Assembly: GCF_947242115.1 (NCBI RefSeq)
Contig: NC_074724.1
Location: 33,760,505 to 33,824,504, forward strand
DNA from: Biomphalaria glabrata
Taxonomy: Eukaryota > Mollusca > Gastropoda > Planorbidae
Length of the DNA: 64,000 nucleotides
Reading direction: 5' to 3'
In this document: positions 1 through 10,260 of the stretch, in pieces
Layout: each line of letters begins with the position of its first letter
Position numbering within the stretch: the first letter of the stretch is position 1
Notes under the pieces: generated by a model
Told to the model about the DNA's origin: nothing
The model's input: only the letters and a program-made list of their open reading frames with translations
Database searches by the model: none
Made by a program: the position numbers and the translations under genes

Positions 1-850
1 TTACTATTAGTACTCTGTCTCTTGATCTATCTAGTAGGCCTACTTGGCTAGTGCATTAGCCTTAGCCATAGTGTAGTCAAATCTTGACAACTAGTCTTCT
101 AGATCTAAGCTTCTAGAATAATTAGATCTAGATCCAGTTTAGATTTAGAATATAAAAGTATTTTACTAGCTAAAATACTAAATTTACTGATCTAAATTCT
201 AGATAGATATACAATATATTGATCCAGTTTAGATTTGGAATATAAAAATATTTACTAGCTAAAATTCTAAATCTACTGATCTATACTTAATATTTTAGAT
301 ATTATATGACATCTACAAAAATTATTATTAAGATATAATTATAGAATCTAGACTAGTTATTTATGTACATAAAATATATAAATAAAAGATAAAATTTATG
401 CAGGCCTAGATCCCATAAATTTATAATTGATCCAGATCTATCAGTAAAAGTTACCTTCGATGGGAAGTTTTACCCAATCTAATCTATACAAGACAATTTA
501 TAATCCATGCCTCGCCTACACCCATACATTAAATAATAGTTCCCATTCCATGCCATGCCCAGACCCATGAGTTCATGAAATAATAAATGATGTGGTGTCA
601 TCCCCTGAAATTCAGCACTTTAATATAAAACTCTCATATCTAGTTAATTATTTGCTATGACACTCTGATCAACTTGGACTTGTGTGATACATATATGTTT
701 CTTATCAGATTTAATGAATGAAGTTTTGGTGCATTTTAAGGCTACAAAAGTATCATCAGGTGCATTCTAACCATTGGTATTTTTCCTGGCAACATTTCTA
801 TTCTAGTCTGTGATAAATTATAAATTTAAAAAAATGTTTTAATGTTTCAG
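1..850. other. AT-rich spacer with AGATCTAG words
   Basis: No coding region is seen. The stretch is dense in the words TCTAGATC and AGATCTAG and in short repeats of them: a segment near 130-180 recurs almost unchanged at 220-280. The same low-complexity style returns at 4800-5100, 47700-48120, 50100-51000, 51900-52400 and 53100-53700, so it is a genome-wide sequence habit and not a local element. Confidence 0.5.
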
Positions 851-976
851 TTATTAACAAGTAGAACCATGCCAACCAGTTCTGATGATGTACCAGAATG
901 GCTCAAGGATCATACTTATACTATTTCTACTCTCTGGGCAGACATTAATAATATTGGCATCCATTCAATATTTATT
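851..976 (+). CDS. Candidate internal exon of an unrecognised gene
   Basis: The segment is preceded by a pyrimidine-rich tract ending in CAG (848-850) and followed by a strong donor GTAAGT at 977. It is 126 nt and open in phase 0 (42 codons), containing the residues PEWLKDHTYTISTLWADI. It pairs with a second candidate exon at 1320-1388 of the same phase, so the two read through as one polypeptide. I do not recognise the family. An ATG lies inside at 869 (MPTSSDDVPEW), so this could also be a first coding exon. Upstream exons would lie before the window. The call rests on splice sites, phase and codon-like composition only. Confidence 0.4.
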
Positions 977-1319
977 GTAAGTACTACTATACAATTTTTA
1001 TTTAAGTTATCTAAAAGATGTTTTGTGAAGTGTGATTTTCATGGTCAAGCAACATCCAAATATCGGGGATGGAATTTAACATTTTTCTCTATTTTTTTTT
1101 TATAACACTCTTAAGCAAATTCATCTTTCATGAATGCCTAATATACTTGGCTGTTGTGCAGGCCATTCCTTTACAATAAACTGTTAGATGAAATTAGGCA
1201 AAATTATGTCTGATAATTTGTATGTTTGATACAACAATGTATTCAATTTAATAATATTATTTTTTAATTGTAATGTTTTCAAAAGAAATTAGCCATTATG
1301 CCTAATTGTATAATTACAG

Positions 1320-1388
1320 TTATGTTTGGAAATGCAAGAAAAAGGCATGCATTCCTGTCAAGTCAATGATTGGTTGCACCTCTTAAAG
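1320..1388 (+). CDS. Candidate internal exon of the same unrecognised gene
   Basis: The acceptor is TTACAG ending at 1319 and the donor is GTAAGG at 1389. The 69 nt are open in phase 0 (23 codons), including CLEMQEKGMHSCQVNDWLHL. The phase matches the exon at 851-976. A possible last exon follows: an open stretch at 1771-1860 reads DEILGLLHSTTRKENPIM and ends in TAA. Joining it in frame needs either a non-obvious acceptor or use of the alternative donor at 1394. An AATAAA lies at 1831-1836. Function is unknown; the 1771-1860 part is weak. Confidence 0.38.
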
Positions 1389-2000
1389 GTAAGGTACTGC
1401 AATTTTTCCCTATGCACTTTTCTCATAAGCTGAAGTACTTGTATTTTTGAAAAACTAGTTTTCCATGAAAATGTAAATCATAATATATGTTATAGTTGCT
1501 TTTAGATGAGTGCAATGTCCATCAAATTAATTGAATATCTGCCTTCACCTTTAGTAATAATTCATAACTATTAAGGTCAGGGCCATGTCTACACATTAAC
1601 ACAGTAGCTCCTTTTAGGTACAGACTATTTTTAGAATAGCAAAATTATATAATTATACTTAATAACATATATACGTTTAGCATGGTCAACACATATGTCA
1701 CACATATTTTTATTTTTTTAAAATCCTTTTATTTATTTTTATAACTAGATAACTTTCTGTTATGAGAAAAGATGAGATTCTTGGACTCCTGCATAGCACC
1801 ACCAGAAAGGAAAATCCCATCATGTTGCAAAATAAAAGTCTTGGACCAATTTTAATTTAAGATATATATATTATACTGTAAGCTCTATACATATTTATGT
1901 ATATCCTGTCATTCAGCCTACAGGTTTGGATTTAGTATTTCTTTAAATCTGTTTGATATTGTACTTGAAAACTATTAATCTGAGCCCCATTAAAACAATA

Positions 2001-2500
2001 GGGAGTGCAGTGAACGAGTGGTAAAGCACTTGGCTTCTGAACTGAGGGTTCCTGGGTTCAATTAAGACTGGGATTTTCAATTTCAGAATTCAAAAGGCTA
2101 GGGATACATGGCAATAGTAAGGAATAAGTAAAGGCAGTTTGGGGATCCATGGCTGAATGGTTAAGTCATGGGTTTGAATCTCTGTGAAGACTCGGATTAA
2201 AAATTTTTAGATTTTTGGGTGCCCCTGAGTCCACCTAACTCTAATGGGTAGCTGACTTTTGTTTTGGAAAGTAAAGATGGTTGGTTGTTGTGCTGGCCAC
2301 ATGATGCACTGGCCAAAGAATCAAATGACCTTAACATCATCTGCCCTATAGATTGTGACGTCTGAAATGGGATATTTTTTCAAAAGGTGGTTGGTTGTTG
2401 TGCTGGGTACATGACACCCTCGCTAACCATGGGGCACAGAAACTGATAAACTTTATATCATCTGCCCCATAGATTGCAAGATATGTAAGGGAAATTTTAC
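2001..2500 (+). repeat. SINE-A cluster (three partial tRNA-derived copies)
   Basis: Three partial copies of one family follow one another on the plus strand. 2001-2135 is a tRNA-like head with a box-A-like AGTGGTAAAGC and box-B-like GGGTTCAATT. 2139-2375 is a nearly complete copy running to the tail CCCTATAGATTG...GTCTGAAA. 2383-2500 is a second tail piece. The family body contains GGTTGTTGTGCTGGCCACATG and the end CTATAGATTGCAAGGTCTGA. Other copies lie at 17531, 42412, 44668, 47110, 52885, 55165, 55655 and 63920. Stacking of heads and tails suggests insertion of one copy into or beside another. Confidence 0.75.
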
Positions 2501-4105
2501 TTTTTTAAAATTAAAATAAGAATCTATCAAAAGTAAACATAAAATATGGTGCATTCTCCTTAAAACTAAAACCTAGTGCGAAGGTTTAAAATGTTGGCAA
2601 AAAAAAGCAACATCATATATTCTTAATTCCCTTTGCAAAACTTACTGAGAAGAACATGCATGTTGTTCCCTCATAAGTTTCTTGACAGAGGAAATCTTGT
2701 TTATATTAGATTTGAATTAAGCAAATTAAGAAAAAAATTATAATCATTATTTCAAATGGTTGTATCTAAACCTTATGAATTATTTTTCTGTTATAAGTAT
2801 ATTGAGATTAATGGATAATCATGAAATTGTTAAATAATTGCTGCTATCATTCCATTGACTAAAGAACCATAATTTTTTTTTTTTTTAAATTAATTTCAAA
2901 ATGATTTTTTTCAAGCATAGAGTTCATATAGATCTTGAGTGAATTTTTTTTTTATTTGACTAATGCTTCAATTTTATTGTATCATATTAGTTGTTAATTT
3001 TTATTACCCAGAATATTTAAAAAATGAGTACACTATTTTCATGTAATAATGTAACTTGGTATTCACACAATGCTCAAAATACACCATAATCTTTAGGCCA
3101 TACAGATTTGTATAAATTAACTTGTTTAAATACATTGTAAATGTATATTGTTTGGATAAGAATAAAGTTTTTTCTGTAGACAATTATTGTTCAAGATTTG
3201 TTGATGCTCCTGCTTAATCAATTATATATACAGGTCATTAGTTTTAACACGTCTGATAATAAATGACAGTACAAGTTAGTGAATGAAAATTTGTCATTAT
3301 TTCAGCTGCTTTAGTCCTACATCACTGTGAGGTACCAGTACTTTGATTGTGTCATATAACAATTTAAAGCAACATTTTGAAATGAATAGTCTGTAGAATT
3401 GACAGTAAATACATTTAAGTGATGGGCTGTGATCTGCTTGAATTGGGAGCTGATCATGTATTGAATTTGTGTTTTTGATCTTTACTTCAAGTAAATGTTA
3501 ATGAGCAATTAATTTTTAATGAATAAATAATTTAAAAATAAATACAAAAGAACCATAAACATCTACTTTAGTTTAATAATTTTTTTTCATCAGAACAGAA
3601 TTTCCAACTTTGCATTCTTAAAATAAAATATAATTTATTTAGAGTAGAGTCAGAACACAAAATCATAGTTTTAAAATATTAAGTAAATTAAGCTAAGCTG
3701 TGATCTCTTATAAACATTTGTATATAGACTATACACAATTTAATTATTATTTTTCATCAAATTGCAGGAACTACTATATGTACTTATGCCTATTTGACAA
3801 TAAAAAACCATAGTCAATGAAATAGTAATACTAGTAAATGAGATAAAAGTAAACTAAATATCATCAATGCTATTGAAGCCACACTTGTTTTTTTTTTTTA
3901 TCTTGTTTGGTGGACTGCAATTAAAGTTGCTATTAATTTCACTGAAATGCCAGTGTCGTCTCTTTGAATCCTAAGCTTATTTTCTTGGTAACTGGAAGTC
4001 CAGATATTTGGAGTATCATTTTAAGCACCTATACTTTCCGAAATGGCATTCCGATAGGCTAAACCATTTGCCTAACATGTCATATGCACGTAAAGAGGTA
4101 CCACA
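2501..4105. other. AT-rich spacer, no feature seen
   Basis: This is very AT-rich sequence with poly-T and poly-A runs. No open frame has convincing composition, no splice-flanked exon was found and no repeat copy is recognised. An AATAAA at 3163-3168 could be a polyadenylation signal for the plus-strand gene upstream, but nothing else supports that. Confidence 0.4.
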
Positions 4106-4109
4106 GAAA

Positions 4110-4400
4110 TGCTTAGGCGCCAACTTACTTTAACTGACATAGAATAAGAGAGCACCTGGTTGCATACAGCTTCAGAACGAGACAGCAGGAGGTCACTTAC
4201 AAAGGTGTGGTATACACCAATGAAAATTAATTGCCGAGGGTAGATGGCAAAAAAAAAAAAAAAAACTGATTCTACCACAGGTGGACAATGGTTATGCCTG
4301 TGCTCAGTGTGGCATAATATGTAGGTCACAGCTGGGGCTGAGTAGCCTCTGGAAACAGCATTCCTCATAAGTCTTAGGAATCAAAGACAAGCCTATCATT
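4110..4400 (+). repeat. LINE-A 3' end fragment
   Basis: The segment at 4285-4370 encodes CAQCGIICRSQLGLSS followed by K-Q-H, the same Cys2-His-type finger that ends the longer LINE-A copy in this window (CINCGKLCRSRIGLISH near 26640-26690) and the fragment near 46430. A run of A (about 18) interrupts the sequence near 4249. The end GGAATCAAAGACAAGC matches GGAATCAAAGTCATTGC after the 46200-46490 copy, which marks a shared 3' untranslated tail. This is a 5'-truncated, decayed non-LTR retrotransposon. Confidence 0.55.
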
Positions 4401-5929
4401 TTTGTAGCATAGTTTGTAGCTTCTGTAAATGCATGAAATGCCGACACAAGTCCTCTGTGAGTTTGATGGATTATAAACATCTTACTTCTTTGCCTTATAT
4501 TAAATGGTCCTTCTCTCTGTTCCTCTAGGTACTTGCATTTATCTAAATATCATTGATATATTGTAACATGTTATCAAAATAAAAGCTAGAATCTCTGCAA
4601 CTCGTTTACAAGTCAGAAGTCATCAATAACACTTGCCATTTAAAAAATAACAATTTAGATTAGTCAAATCAGTGACTGATTATTCGATTCATTTAGGCCT
4701 ATACATTTTTTATTTGAATATATAATGATCCTTTACACTTTGTGACTTTACTAGTATACTTTGGAGTAGACTTGTTGAGCTAAAGTCGGAAGTACACATT
4801 GAGTTTTACTGTGATCTATTCTACTAGATCTAGATCTATATATATTTATATTATATTATATAGAAGTAGACGAGAGTATCTCATCAATAGTATCTGTCAT
4901 ATCGTGATCAGTAGGCGGCTGCAGGTTTATAGATCTATTCCATGACAAAAACCCTGGCTAGATTTAGATCTACTGGTCTAGACATCTAGATCTAACTAGA
5001 ATTAAACTAGAAAACTGAATTAGAGAAGTAGCTTTCTGGATCTAGAACCAGAATCTATTAATATTAGATCTAGTTGCGTCGAACGCTTAATTTTTGGTTG
5101 TTGTTTTTAATAAATGCACATAAAATACATTGTATTTTGGCAATAAAAATACCCAGTTGGTAGTCCAGTAATTCTAATAATTAATTAATGAATGACTATC
5201 AGTATTTGTTTTAGATCTATCAGATTCATATGACTATGACTTATTATTTATACTTATTTTGTATCATTCCTCCAAGAAAATCTAGCTCTAGATCTATTTC
5301 ATTTTAGATTAGGCTATAGTTTTTTTTTTTTTTGTCATTTTATTTAGGCTACAATATTACCGAGATGAACTTTTTCTTTGTTTCCCACAAGACGTGTATG
5401 CCTATAGCCTAGTCCTTTCGATAATAATAATAAAAAAAAACGATTAGAAATGCGTAGCTTGGAGTGTCAAAACTGTATTAGGCCTCCTATTTTTATTTTT
5501 ATTTCGTGCAATTTAGTATATCATAACAAATACGCATTTAGAGGAACGGTAGACAGGTCTTCATCCAGATTTAGTGTAAATAAACCAAACACAGAAACAC
5601 TGAAAGATTGTATTTTCGGAATTTAGATTCTATTTTTTTGAAAAAATGTGGCATTTTATAGGGTGGTCGAAAAAAATAACTTTTGTGACGATCTCTTATT
5701 CGGGAAAATTTTATCTTTTATATCAGATAGTCAGAAAATGGATGAAGTTTTTACACATCTAATCAAATAGAGCGTACGAAAGTTTTACACCCATTGCAAG
5801 GGACTGACGGAGTAAATCTCTTCTTTGGCATCATCATGGATTTCTCCACATTGCACCATGCGCAAAAATGATGCGCGACGGCACTTCGACTCTCTTTGGC
5901 TTTGTAAAAAACTCGAAGCTGGTGTTCCA
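4401..5929. other. AT-rich spacer with AGATCTAG words
   Basis: No gene is seen. 4820-5110 is dense in AGATCTAG-like words, as at the window start. The rest holds poly-A and poly-T runs and no recognisable repeat family. A GC-richer patch at 5820-5930 has no open frame worth calling. Confidence 0.4.
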
Positions 5930-6426
5930 TTAGTATAGTTCCATGGTTTAACTATTAGTTTATCACGAATTTCAAAATATAGTTAAACTAAACTAAAGAA
6001 AATTAATTAAACTATAACAAACTTTCATAAATTTTTTTTTTGGGGGGGGGGGGGGGGCGCTAGGTTGAGCTAGACCTAATTTTAAATAGATATAATCATC
6101 CGAATGAAGGCCTATATGCCTATCGGTTCTATCTTATTTTTTAACATTCTTCCTTACATAAACGTTAATGCACAATAAAAAAAAAAAGATGTCTAAATAC
6201 ATATGTTTGCTTGTATTTTTGCTTTGAATTAAAACCTTTAGAAAAGAATGGTACACTTTAAAAAAAAAATTGTATTAACTTATTATATAACGGAACTCTT
6301 ACTTATACCGGTTAAGTTTAAAATCTCATTAAATTACATTCATTTAGAATTTCAAATTTAGATCTAGTAACCAAAGAAAGAGAAACAAAATCGTTGGAGT
6401 TTTAAAAACATTTACAGTGTAAAATA

Positions 6427-6880
6427 CATGCTTGAGTAACCATGCGATGTGCTATTTTCTTGCCTGACCACAAAAATACAACCAACACTATTGCATAACC
6501 GTAAAACGCGCAACGAAAAATAAAACCCGGCGTGGTCTTGTCATTATGGACTGCACACTCAGTAGGCCTACACTATATAGGCCTACACGTGTACGTCTAT
6601 CTGGCCAGGCTGTTATAATCAGTCGGATACACCGTCTATTTACTTTCTGGTCCGGGAGGGTGTGTATCTACGATCATGCTTGACTAGCCACGCCGGTGTG
6701 TTATTTTCTTGTCTGACCACTCCACATTAAGCAAACACTATTGCATAACGCGTGATGAAAAAAATGCAGGGTAGTCTTGTAGTATCATCGACTACACACG
6801 TACAGTAAGTACACTAGGCCTACATGTGTATGTCTAGCTGACCAGGTTGCTAAAATCAGTTGGACACAGTCTATTTACGG
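6427..6880 (+). repeat. Diverged tandem duplication, about 250-bp unit
   Basis: Two units follow each other at an offset of about 248-250 bases. Matching landmarks are GCTTGAGTAACCATG and GCTTGACTAGCCACG (6430 and 6678), AACACTATTGCATAAC (6484 and 6734), the AGGCCTACA(C/T)GTGTA pair, and the TCAGT(C/T)GGA(T)ACA pair. The units differ by many substitutions and small gaps, so the duplication is old. No open frame spans them. Confidence 0.55.
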
Positions 6881-6885
6881 ATTCA

Positions 6886-7104
6886 CGGACCAATAAAAGG
6901 TTTGGAACTCACTCCCCATTGATCTCAGACAGACAACATGCTACACCACTTTTAAGAACATTAAGACCTATCTGTTTAAAACTTTTTTAGATTAACTGTC
7001 ATTTTAGCTGTCGTGTTTGTGTTTGTAATGTTATTACAGCGCCTTGAGCCTACATTTTGTTTGTTAACAGCGCTTTATAAATAAAATTATTATTATTATT
7101 ATTA
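6886..7104 (+). repeat. LINE-F 3' end with (ATT)n tail
   Basis: The translation near 6905-6990 resembles the last residues of a non-LTR retrotransposon ORF2: an open WNSLP-like start (GLELTPH in frame), then TCYTTFKNIKTYLFKTF, which fits the common pattern SFK..LKTYLF. A tail with GCGCCTTGAGCC and GCGCTTTATAAATAAA ends in seven ATT units at 7083-7104. Short 3' microsatellites are typical of several LINE clades. The clade cannot be assigned from so short a piece. Confidence 0.5.
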
Positions 7105-7734
7105 TGGCAAGAGAGGGTGTGGATTAAGATTTTTTTTTTCCAGAGTTGGTTATCCTAATGCTTTTAAATCTATATAGGCCTAGCTGTTGATTTAGACTTA
7201 GATCTCAATAATAAGTCTTGAGACGATAAAAAGGGTGTACTTGATGTTCCTGCAGTTAAAAAATATTGTTTGCTTCAAATGAATTGATTCAAACCACTAA
7301 ATATTGACCTAACTCACTAATCAGATTCCCACTAGAAACAGAAATTAAACACCACCACGTGGCTCACAACCCCATTCCTAATACTGCTTAGAAGCTTTTG
7401 GCAAAGAAAATGTTTAACATTTTATAATATTGCTACTTTCAATTGCAAATATTTACTCCTACAACTTCTGCCAGCATCTTATTTTACTCTCTTCAAATGT
7501 AGACTGTCTAAATAGTTGTTAACTGCATCATTTTTTTTTAATAAAGTTATTGATATCACATGACCAGAAAACAGGGATGTGCGTCTCAACCCTGCACCAC
7601 ATGTTGAAAAGTTGTACAAATTTTAATTTAACTTTTCAGTTAGTAACTGAAAAATAATAATTAAACTTTTTTTTTCTAGTTAAAAAAGGACCTTAATTAA
7701 TTTCTTTTGGTTAAACCATGGAACTATACTAAAA

Positions 7735-8234
7735 GATTCTAACTTTTTAGTTAAATTTTCCCCATCACTAATAATAGGGCGTAATTATCTTCTTTTTTTT
7801 TTTTTATTAAAAAGTAAAAGATAAGAAGATAGATCTACACTTTTTTTTTAACTAGGTCTGAGAGATGAACTTTTGCGTTTATGCAGGACGGTAGGCTATT
7901 CAATCATTACTGAAAATTTGTTAGGTTACTTAATTAGGATAATGTAAAAAAAAATATTTAAAAAATCTTAAATTAAAGGTAAGTCGAGTGTCCATAGTGA
8001 CACTATGTGGATCCCTTTTTTTTTTTTTTTACAAGAATGTATAAAATATTTTGCGGGCCTTATATCTTATTCAAAGCGCTTATTCGGTGGCAGCCCATTT
8101 GTGCCGGTCCACTGGGCCCATATAGCCTGTTGTCCTTGATTAAAAGTGTACCGTTGATTTTAAAAAGAAAAATGTAGACCAGTGCTTTTTTTTTTTTTTT
8201 TTTACATCGGGGAGGCATTCGTCGTTGACCATAC
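7735..8234. other. Spacer, no feature seen
   Basis: AT-rich sequence with long poly-T runs near 7790, 7840, 8015 and 8185. No coding region and no recognised repeat. Confidence 0.4.
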
Positions 8235-8293
8235 TTAGGGTTTACTGGGCCTTAGGGTTTACTGGGCGTTAGGGTTTACTGGGCGTTAGGGTT
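8235..8293 (+). repeat. 17-bp tandem repeat containing TTAGGG
   Basis: The unit TTAGGGTTTACTGGGCG is repeated about 3.4 times, with one variant base. Each unit begins with the vertebrate-type telomere hexamer, which is also the usual telomere repeat in molluscs. Because the hexamer is diluted by eleven other bases it is an interstitial minisatellite and not a telomere. Confidence 0.7.
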
Positions 8294-8344
8294 ATCGTTT
8301 GGAAAAAGAAATCGCCCCCTCCCCCCTCCAAAGTTCTGGATCCG

Positions 8345-9080
8345 CTAGTGCCTGCTGGTATGCATCACCATCATCATCTTTCCTTTGCGTTCCTCATGAA
8401 ACAAAGGGCCTCAGTAAAATCACGCCATGCACGCTCCACTGTCTCTTGCTTGTTTTTTAATGGCTTTCCAGCTCTTTCCTGTCCTCTCAGCTGCATCTAG
8501 TAGACTGCGTCGCCATGTTCTTTTTGGTCTTTTTTACGTCTTGTTCCCTGGGGGGTTCAATTCTATGGCCCTGTTGTTGGTAACTTTTCTAAGGGTGTGA
8601 CCAATTCATCTCCACTTCCTCTCTAAGATCTGCACCTCTATATTTTTCTGTTCACTCATCTCCCACAGTTTGGTGTTTTCTACTTTGTCGTACCAGTGTA
8701 TTTTAAAGATATTATTTAGACATCTGTGGATGAAGGTCTGTATTTTTTTTTTGTTGTCGCTTCAGTTGTTCTCCATGTTTCAGAACCGTACAGTAGGACC
8801 GCCTTGACATTAGAGTTAAAGATTCTTATTTTAGTCTTGTTAGAGATGTGGGGAGATTTCCAGGTTGGTTTTAGGTGTGTAAATGTCTGACGCGCTAAAT
8901 TTATACGACGTTTAATGTCTTCCTCTGTTCCACCTGATACACTGACTACACTCCCAAGGTGTATAAAACTATCTACTTGGTCTATGGTCTGATAATCCAG
9001 TCATTCAGTTCTATATCTCCAATTTGGTTTGTTGTTTATTTTAAGTACTTTTGTATTTTAGTGGTTTATTTTGAGGCCGA
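8345..9080 (-). repeat. LINE-B reverse transcriptase C-terminal fragment
   Basis: On the minus strand this reads as the end of a non-LTR reverse transcriptase. A thumb-type segment with FIHLGSVV and INLARQTFTHLKPTW is followed by VLLYGSETW, then a block with WRWIGHTLRK and KRPKRTWRRSLL. This is the order seen in RTE/CR1-like ORF2 proteins (the LYGSE(T/S)W and W(I/L)GH motifs are hallmarks). The 3' end is at the low-coordinate side, where a short ATGATGATG tail lies (8361-8377). The fragment is 5'-truncated and frame-broken; it is a dead copy. Confidence 0.7.
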
Positions 9081-9289
9081 ATCAGAAACCCCATTAGTAA
9101 CGAACCATGCTGAGATTACTTTCTTAGAGCACGGAAGAGGAAGCGGGCAATGAGTTGTAAGGTCGCCTTATCCCCGTACAAGGACAGACCTTTTGCCGCA
9201 CATGGACCAGTACTCTCTCTCTCTCAATTCCTTGTCCCGATCGTCCCCCATGCAGAGCTCGGCCTACTCTTTTTCCTACTTCACTTAAA

Positions 9290-9720
9290 GCTGTGAACTT
9301 TATCTTATCTTATATAATACAGACGTTACTTCAAAAAAAGAAGATGATTACGTCCTACGCGTCATGCATATTAACCAATGACTTAAATTCTGCCAAGTCA
9401 CTAGTTTTCCTGGCTAGCTCAGGCAACCCATTCCATGCTCTAATAGCACTAGGGAAGAAGGAGCACTTGTACAAATTTGTCCTAGCATATGGGACGAGGA
9501 ATGTGCCTTTGTCTTTGTGTCTTTCTGAGTATTTTATTAGATTTTGTTTTTGTATTTGAAGATTATGGTTCAGTGTTTTATGTATGATTGCTACTTTACT
9601 TTTGAGCCTTCTGCCCTGAAGGCTTTCTAAATTTAGTGATTTTACTAAGGGTGTTACTCTAGTTAAGTGTGAATATTTGTTTGTTCTTGAATATCCTATA
9701 GTCTGTGTGATAATAAGGCT
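9290..9720 (-). repeat. LINE-C ORF2 C-terminal fragment
   Basis: Read on the minus strand, the segment encodes [19 protein letters not shown] followed by an acidic SDLAEFKSLV tail, a common ending of Jockey/RTE-type LINE ORF2 proteins. Shorter copies occur at 53845-53990 and 57355-57420 on the same strand. The first two copies are both followed, at the high-coordinate side, by the R1 repeat. The open frame on the plus strand at 9293-9559 is a shadow of this fragment. Confidence 0.65.
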
Positions 9721-9837
9721 ATGTCATAAGCGAATTCCAGATCTTCCCAGCTGGTAGCGCTCCAAACTATCGACACGATCGTTCCTAATTCGAACCTCCC
9801 CTGCAGGAGGCCTAGGCTAGGACGTTCATTTTTACAA

Positions 9838-10260
9838 AGCTTATATCAACTCACTCTGTCTGTCTGGTCAAAAGTGTCTACACGTTATTTCTCCCACACA
9901 CATTCTGGGATCACATTGAAACCTCGCACAATTATTCATTGACATAGACAAGGCATGAATCAATAAAAAGAAAAGTAATCAATTAGACAATTAATTACGG
10001 GTAATTGATTATTTTGTTCAAGGGAAACTAATACTTCAATATTCACAGATATGGCTAAATTTGTTCGGTTTATTCCCCTTAAAAAATAGTTAACGCTATT
10101 TCTCCTGCACGCATTCTCCTATCAAGTTAATACTTTAAAAAAAATATATATTTATTGTGCCTAACAAAACATGAATGAACAAACAAAAAATACTCAGTCA
10201 ATTATTGGTAATTAATTATTTTGTTTGGTTTTGAATTAGGGGAAATAGCTTGTACATAAT
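9838..10260 (+). repeat. R1 interspersed repeat, two copies
   Basis: The first copy starts GCTTATATCAACTCACTCTG and runs through a CACGTTATTTCTCCCACAC block, a GCACAATTATT block and an AATTACGGGTAATTGATTATT block (9838-10045). A second, shorter copy without the start covers about 10083-10260. Further copies lie at 54005-54235 and 62360-62580. There is no coding sequence. The shared order of short blocks defines the family, and its class is unknown. Confidence 0.6.

Larger units (their letters stand above)
5930..7732. mobile_element. Possible element bounded by perfect 23-bp inverted repeats
   Basis: The 23 bases at 5930-5952 are the exact reverse complement of 7710-7732 (core TATAGTTCCATGGTTTAA). 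Inside both ends a second matching block AAAGAAA(A)TTAATTAA follows at a similar distance. The interior holds a 16-base poly-G (6042-6057), a diverged tandem duplication (6427-6880) and a LINE tail (6886-7104), but no transposase that I can see. Long perfect inverted repeats 1.8 kb apart fit the ends of a non-autonomous DNA transposon. The exact outer ends and a target duplication are not clear, so this could also be two inverted copies of a short repeat. Confidence 0.35.

Noticed and set aside
3900-4020. Possible exon before the LINE-A fragment
   Set aside because: No open frame with splice sites; the sequence probably belongs to the worn repeat or to spacer.
8235-8293. Chromosome end
   Set aside because: Only a few TTAGGG words in a 17-bp unit, with genes and repeats on both sides.
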